Shown: piece by piece, positions 60,067-64,000 of the stretch
How the letters are laid out: every line of letters begins with the position of its first letter
How positions within the stretch are numbered: the stretch's first letter is position 1
From: DASWOJ01 sp964242325
Lineage (GTDB): Bacteria > Pseudomonadota > Alphaproteobacteria > Acetobacterales > Acetobacteraceae
Direction of reading: 5' to 3'
NCBI GenBank assembly: GCA_964242325.1
Contig: CAXTCI010000002.1
Span: forward strand, 7,694-71,693
DNA length: 64,000 bases
Notes under the pieces: model-generated
Seen by the model: only the letters and a program-made list of their open reading frames with translations
Databases searched by the model: none
Told to the model about the DNA's origin: nothing
Position numbers and translations under genes: made by a program

Positions 60067-60707
60067 GGAGCGTCCTGAACTTTGGCGCCGGTGCCCTTGC
60101 TCTGTCAGTGGCGGCGTGCGCCGTGCCGCATGACCCGCCGTTGCTGACCTTGGGCAGCCGCGCTTGCGATAACCAGCCGGTGTTCGAGGACGTACAGCCC
60201 GTGCCGTTCGACCGCCTTGGCGGCACAGGAGCCAAGCTGGGGATGGCAGGCCGCTGCGTCCGCCGGAATGACGGGCCGGCGACGACCTATGCGGTGTTCG
60301 AACTGCCGGCCACGACCCAGCCTTACAGGGTGAACATCACAAGCATTGCCAGCGGCGGCACGCTGGTCTCACCGCGTGCGACTATTTACGACGCGGCGCG
60401 CCAGCCCGTTAGGGTGCTGGAACCCAGTGAGTTCCGGCCAACAATCATCGGCTTACGCGCCGGCATCCGGCTGCAAGGAGGGGAGCGCTGGCTTGTAATG
60501 GAGGCTGACCATGCGGCGGTGGGTCAGCCCGTCAAGCTGCGGCTGGGGGGGCTGCGGCCCGGGGAGGTGCAGGTAGCCTCGTCCACGCCGGTATTCATCT
60601 ACGTTCCGGCATCGTCCTGCCCGGATATCGTCCGGGAGAACAGTGCAACCTACTCGCTGAACGGCAGGGTCAATGTCTCTGCGCTGCCTATACCGACGGT
60701 GCCCTGA
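60063..60707 (+). CDS. Second lipoprotein of unknown function
   Basis: A 214-residue lipoprotein (lipobox ALSVAAC) coupled to the preceding gene. Segments such as YAVFELPATTQPYRVNITSIASGGTLVSPRATIYDA give a beta-sandwich-like pattern, somewhat like MalM-type periplasmic proteins. A C-terminal Cys-Pro (SSCPDIVREN) is present. The function is unknown. It is convergent with the udgX gene. Confidence 0.7.
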   Translation: MRSVLNFGAGALALSVAACAVPHDPPLLTLGSRACDNQPVFEDVQPVPFDRLGGTGAKLGMAGRCVRRNDGPATTYAVFELPATTQPYRVNITSIASGGTLVSPRATIYDAARQPVRVLEPSEFRPTIIGLRAGIRLQGGERWLVMEADHAAVGQPVKLRLGGLRPGEVQVASSTPVFIYVPASSCPDIVRENSATYSLNGRVNVSALPIPTVP

Positions 60708-60725
60708 TCCCGGGGCCACCTAGGA

Positions 60726-62183
60726 TCAACCCACCTCCGCCAGCGCCTTCACCGCCTTCAAATCCGCGACGAACGCCGCATACTCCCGTGCCTTGCTGTC
60801 CTCGTCCGGCAGGCGAAGCAAATACGATGGGTGCACGGTGATGAAGCCCGTGGTGTTGCCATCCAACGCCACCGGCTTGCCGCGCTCCCGGGTTATTGCG
60901 ACGGCCTTGCCGGTCACGGCACGGGCGGCGGTGGCGCCCATCATCACGGTGATGGCGGGCTTCACCTCCGTGCGCTCCAAGTCCAGCCAGAAGCGGCAGG
61001 CGTTGATCTCGCCGATGCCGGGCTTCTCGTGGATGCGCCGCTTGCCACGGGGAACGAATTTGAAGTGCTTGACCGAATTGGTGACATACACTCCACGGCG
61101 GTCCAGCCCGGCCTCCTGCATCGCACGGTCGAATAGCTGCCCGGCAGGTCCAACGAAGGGGCGGCCGGCCAAGTCCTCTTGATCGCCGGGCTGCTCGCCG
61201 ACGAACATCACGCGGGCGTCGGCAGGGCCTTCGCCAAACACCACCTGGGTCGCCGGCTCCCATAGGGGGCAGCGGCGGCATTCCTCGGCGTCGCGCGCCG
61301 CCCGTTGCAGGACTGTCAGGCCGCCCTCCTCCGCCACGGGGGCGGTTGCCGAAGCAGCCGCCGACGCGGCGAGGTTCGGGCTGGATGCGCGTGCGGGTGA
61401 TACCACTGGATGCTCCACCATGTTTTGCACCCGGTCGGCGGCGCCGCGGATCAACTCCGGGATGGCGGCGGCCTCGGGCAGGTTCTTCCAATACTTCTGC
61501 GGCATCTCCGACCGCATGGCGCCGATCTTCAGGCGGGCCGGGTTGAAGATGCTGCTGTAATAAGCGCGCCAATACGCCTCCAGCCGGTCGTCGTCCGGCA
61601 CGTCGGCGGGGGATGCGCCCATGTCGAAACGCAGGTCCGTCCCGTCCCAATGCGCGCTGCGATATGGGGTCAGGATGGACCAGACCATGGTGGCGAAGCG
61701 CCGGGTGAAGAATGGCGCGTTGGCCTCGACAATATAGTGGTCGGGCTCGAACCAACTGACGTAACGGGTGCCCTCCGGCTCCGTCACCTCGCGAAACCGG
61801 ACGAAGGCGCGCATCTTGTGAGTGTCGCGCCGCACGGCGGCAGCAAGGCGCTGAACCCGCTGTATTTCGGGGTCGGTGGTCAGGTCCAACAGGTGTTTCT
61901 CGCCATGCTGCGCCCGCCAGATCAGGCGATACATCAGGGCAAAGCGTTCGGGGTCGTGCGCCTGGATGGCAGTTTCGGCCAGCTCCACCAGGGCGCGCGG
62001 CACGGTGAAGGTGCCGGTTACCGGGGTGGCGGGCAGCTCGTCCTCCACCTCTGCGAATAGGTCGTCGGCGGCGCGGACGGACCAGACGACATCCTCGGGC
62101 GCGGTCCCATCCAACGCCAGGGACCGTGCCGCGGTACGCCAGCCGCCCCAATCCACCTCATGCGCCAGGACGACAGACTTCAT
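60726..62183 (-). CDS. udgX: UdgX-type uracil-DNA glycosylase fused to TIGR03915 domain
   Basis: A 485-residue two-domain protein. The N-terminal half (about 1-245) is a TIGR03915 domain (HEVDWGGWRTAARSLAL, YRLIWRAQHGEKHLLDLTTDPEI, LKIGAMRSEMPQKYWKNLPEA). An Ala/Ser-rich linker leads to the C-terminal family 4/UdgX glycosylase with Fe-S cysteines (CRRCPL), GEQPGDQEDLAGRPFVGPAG, and the UdgX-specific KRRIH loop, whose His forms a covalent bond with uracil-DNA. It is thus expected to bind uracil in DNA irreversibly. ATG 62183 starts the TIGR03915 domain. Its partner radical SAM gene lies upstream. Confidence 0.93.
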   Translation of the reverse strand: MKSVVLAHEVDWGGWRTAARSLALDGTAPEDVVWSVRAADDLFAEVEDELPATPVTGTFTVPRALVELAETAIQAHDPERFALMYRLIWRAQHGEKHLLDLTTDPEIQRVQRLAAAVRRDTHKMRAFVRFREVTEPEGTRYVSWFEPDHYIVEANAPFFTRRFATMVWSILTPYRSAHWDGTDLRFDMGASPADVPDDDRLEAYWRAYYSSIFNPARLKIGAMRSEMPQKYWKNLPEAAAIPELIRGAADRVQNMVEHPVVSPARASSPNLAASAAASATAPVAEEGGLTVLQRAARDAEECRRCPLWEPATQVVFGEGPADARVMFVGEQPGDQEDLAGRPFVGPAGQLFDRAMQEAGLDRRGVYVTNSVKHFKFVPRGKRRIHEKPGIGEINACRFWLDLERTEVKPAITVMMGATAARAVTGKAVAITRERGKPVALDGNTTGFITVHPSYLLRLPDEDSKAREYAAFVADLKAVKALAEVG

Positions 62184-62200
62184 GCGACCCCTACAACCCC

Positions 62201-62302
62201 TGTCACTGCGAGATGCGCGGCGGCGAAGCAATCCAGGGACCGCCAGCACGTTCTGGTTCGGCGGCACCTGGATCGCCACGCCGCAAGCGGCTCGCGATGA
62301 CG
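62201..62302. repeat. Imperfect inverted repeat between udgX and the radical SAM gene
   Basis: Left arm 62201-62236 (TGTCACTGCGAG...GCAATCCAG) and right arm 62268-62302 (CTGGATCGCC...GCGATGACG) are imperfect reverse complements. They resemble the widespread alphaproteobacterial intergenic palindrome with TGTCAnTGCGAG and CAATCCAG ends. Lies in the 159 bp spacer. Confidence 0.5.
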
Positions 62303-62342
62303 CCCGAACGCAGCGGGACGCTGGCCGTTGCGGAAGATGTGC

Positions 62343-63560
62343 TTAGGCGAACAAATCCGCCTGCACCGGCTTGGAAACCAGGCGTTGCGACAGCCGCGCG
62401 CTGTCCAGCAAGCCGCCGGGCTGGTGGTCTGCGGCGATCACGAAGGGCGCGACCTTCGCCATCGGCAGGCGCAGACGGGCGAGGTCCGCCATGCGCAGCC
62501 GGGCATGGCGCCGGGCGCGGACCAGCTTGTCAACCGACTTCACGCCAAGGCCGGGCACGCGCAGCAACTGCTCCCGTGTCGCCCGGTTCACGTCCATCGG
62601 GAAGTGCTCACGGTGCTGGAGTGCCCAGGCCAGCTTGGGATCCATGGACAGATCCAGGTTGCCGGTCGCGTCCGTCGTGATCTCGTCCGCCTTGAACTCG
62701 TAGAACCGCATCAGCCAATCCGCCTGATACAGCCGATGCTCCCGCAGCAGCGGCGCAGCCTTTGGCGGCAGCAAGGCGGAGGAGTCCGGGATCGGGCTGA
62801 ACGCCGAATAGTATACCCGCCGCAGGCCATACGAGGCGTAAAGGTTGGTGCTCATCTGCATGATGGATTTATCGGAACTGGAGTCAGCCCCAACTATCAC
62901 CTGTGTACTCTGGCCGGCAGGGGCGAACTGGGGAGCCTTCTTTTCCGCCTTCGCCTCGTCGATCTTCTGGCGTATTCGTCCCATCGAACGACGGATCCCA
63001 GGGAGGTCCTTCTCTGGAGCCAGGGCCGCAAGACTTCCTTCGGTCGGCAGCTCCACATTGATTGACAGGCGATCGGCATACCGACCGGCCTCCGCGAGCA
63101 GCAGCGGATCAGCGTCGGGGATGGTCTTCAGGTGAATGTAGCCGCGGAACCCGTGATCCCTGCGCAACACCCGGGCCACCTGCACGATCTGTTCCATAGT
63201 GTAGTCGGGATTTTTTATAATGCCGGAACTAAGGAACAATCCTTCAATGCAATTTCTTTTGTAGAAGCCTAATGTTAGGCTTACAATTTCCTCGACGGTG
63301 AACCGGGCTCTTTTTACGTTGGATGAATTCCTATTTACGCAATATATACATTCATAAATACAGAAATTTGTTAGGAGTATCTTGAGCAAACTTATGCACC
63401 TGCCGTCCGGAGCATATGCATGACAAATCCCTATTCCCTCAGTCGAACCGATGCCATCGGTTTTGCCTGCGGACGAGCGCTGCTCGGTTCCCGAAGATGC
63501 GCAGGATGCATCATACTTCGCTGCATCAGCCAGAATCTCGAGTTTGGTCAGAAGGTCCAT
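62343..63560 (-). CDS. Putative DNA modification/repair radical SAM protein (TIGR03916 type)
   Basis: A 405-residue radical SAM protein. TNFCIYECIYCVNR contains the CxxxCxxC cluster that binds the [4Fe-4S]-SAM centre. FLSSGIIKNPDYTMEQIV, SINVELPTEGSL and VYYSAFSPIPDS are characteristic of the family. A helix-hairpin-helix DNA-binding motif (LLRVPGLGVKSVDKLVRARR) lies near 340-360. The start MDLLTKLEILADAAKYDASC fits the family. The codons around 63200-63420 are unusually AT-rich compared with the rest of the gene. It sits upstream of udgX, its usual partner. Confidence 0.93.
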   Translation of the reverse strand: MDLLTKLEILADAAKYDASCASSGTEQRSSAGKTDGIGSTEGIGICHAYAPDGRCISLLKILLTNFCIYECIYCVNRNSSNVKRARFTVEEIVSLTLGFYKRNCIEGLFLSSGIIKNPDYTMEQIVQVARVLRRDHGFRGYIHLKTIPDADPLLLAEAGRYADRLSINVELPTEGSLAALAPEKDLPGIRRSMGRIRQKIDEAKAEKKAPQFAPAGQSTQVIVGADSSSDKSIMQMSTNLYASYGLRRVYYSAFSPIPDSSALLPPKAAPLLREHRLYQADWLMRFYEFKADEITTDATGNLDLSMDPKLAWALQHREHFPMDVNRATREQLLRVPGLGVKSVDKLVRARRHARLRMADLARLRLPMAKVAPFVIAADHQPGGLLDSARLSQRLVSKPVQADLFA

Positions 63561-64000
63561 GTCCCAGAATGTCTTGTCTCTACCGCAATATTCAAGGCCA
63601 CCGCGACCTGCGTACTTTGTTCGGCGACGGAGGGCCGGACCCCATCTTCCTGTCTGCGTGCGAGTCGGGCCTCGCCGACGTGTCCCCGGGGCGATGAACT
63701 TGTCGGCATTCTCACCACGCTCATAGCCATGGGAGCCCTCGGCCTAGCGTCGACGCCCTGGGTGCGAACAAATGCCCAACTGGGGCTCCGCTGGCATTAG
63801 GTTCAAGGCGTTGATTACTTAGAAAAAAGTTGCAGGGGTGGGTCCCCGGTCGGCACCGAATGAGACCCTACCTGTCTGCCATTTCTTGCAGTGGAATCGT
63901 TGTGTTCTATCTAATTTCGAGAAAGGTCCCAGTTCTGCGGTTGTCTACAGAGTAGCTTCCTGAAGCGCGAACCTTTTATCCCTGACCGCCCGACCGCTTC
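63561..64000. other. Right-end intergenic region without recognised gene
   Basis: No supported gene, RNA or repeat is seen in these 440 bases. Short rightward frames start at 63416-63451 but overlap the radical SAM gene without similarity. The radical SAM promoter is presumably near 63560-63650. Confidence 0.4.

Noticed and set aside
1..64000. CRISPR arrays, IS transposases, integrases, rRNA
   Set aside because: I looked for regularly spaced direct repeats, terminal inverted repeats with transposase motifs and rRNA signatures. None was found; the repeated palindromes are paired and dispersed, not arrayed.

Overview
The window is GC-rich and gene-dense, with many GTG/TTG starts and many four-base stop/start overlaps (ATGA, GTGA). 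The gene families suggest an aerobic alphaproteobacterium, possibly Acetobacteraceae/Rhodospirillales-like. No rRNA or phylogenetic marker was used, so the placement is tentative. Two runs of N (11531-11630 and 44256-44265) show that this is a draft scaffold.

Layout. 1-7 kb: the 5' part of an inositol-3-phosphate synthase gene, an MFS transporter, htpG, a DnaQ-type exonuclease and two coupled very small membrane proteins. 7.4-19.8 kb: a catabolic locus made of two divergent operons. The leftward one carries a Rieske oxygenase, a Dpp/Opp-type ABC importer and a two-subunit FAD/[2Fe-2S] amine oxidase. The rightward one carries a sarcosine-oxidase-type flavoenzyme and a PLP gamma-lyase. 19.9-30.3 kb: an aldo/keto reductase with a divergent LysR regulator, an SDR, a GST, nudC, an epoxide-hydrolase-like enzyme, a YdeP-type molybdoenzyme and a DUF808 membrane protein. 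30.4-32.6 kb: a gene-poor stretch bounded by an intact tRNA-Ala(CGC) and a direct repeat of its 3' half, probably the remnant of an integrated element. 32.7-38.2 kb: YggT, folD, a flavin amine oxidase, a fluoroacetate-dehalogenase-like hydrolase and a GGDEF-EAL protein. 38.5-43.5 kb: a branched-chain-amino-acid-type ABC importer with a fused LivM-LivG. 43.6-48.7 kb: an MFS exporter, an aldo/keto reductase, and an acyl-CoA dehydrogenase paired with a phosphotransferase-fold protein. 49.1-51.4 kb: two small exported proteins, a DUF3445 heme N-demethylase and a translationally coupled orphan SoxA. 51.9-57.8 kb: a zinc-acquisition regulon (TonB-dependent receptor, TonB, ZnuA, ZnuC, ZnuB) with two Zur-box-like palindromes. 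58-60.7 kb: a 2-hydroxyacid dehydrogenase with a possible leader ORF, and two lipoproteins. 60.7-63.6 kb: a TIGR03915-UdgX fusion and its radical SAM partner, a poorly characterised DNA repair or modification pair.

The most notable points are: (i) four copies of a two-armed palindromic intergenic element of about 150 bp (REPIN-like), two of which flank livH; (ii) the tRNA-Ala/3'-fragment direct repeat enclosing about 2 kb; (iii) the divergent N-demethylation-type catabolic locus; (iv) soxA without other sox genes, coupled to a DUF3445 gene; (v) the UdgX/radical SAM pair, whose radical SAM gene has a strikingly AT-rich core; (vi) the zinc regulon with matched operators.
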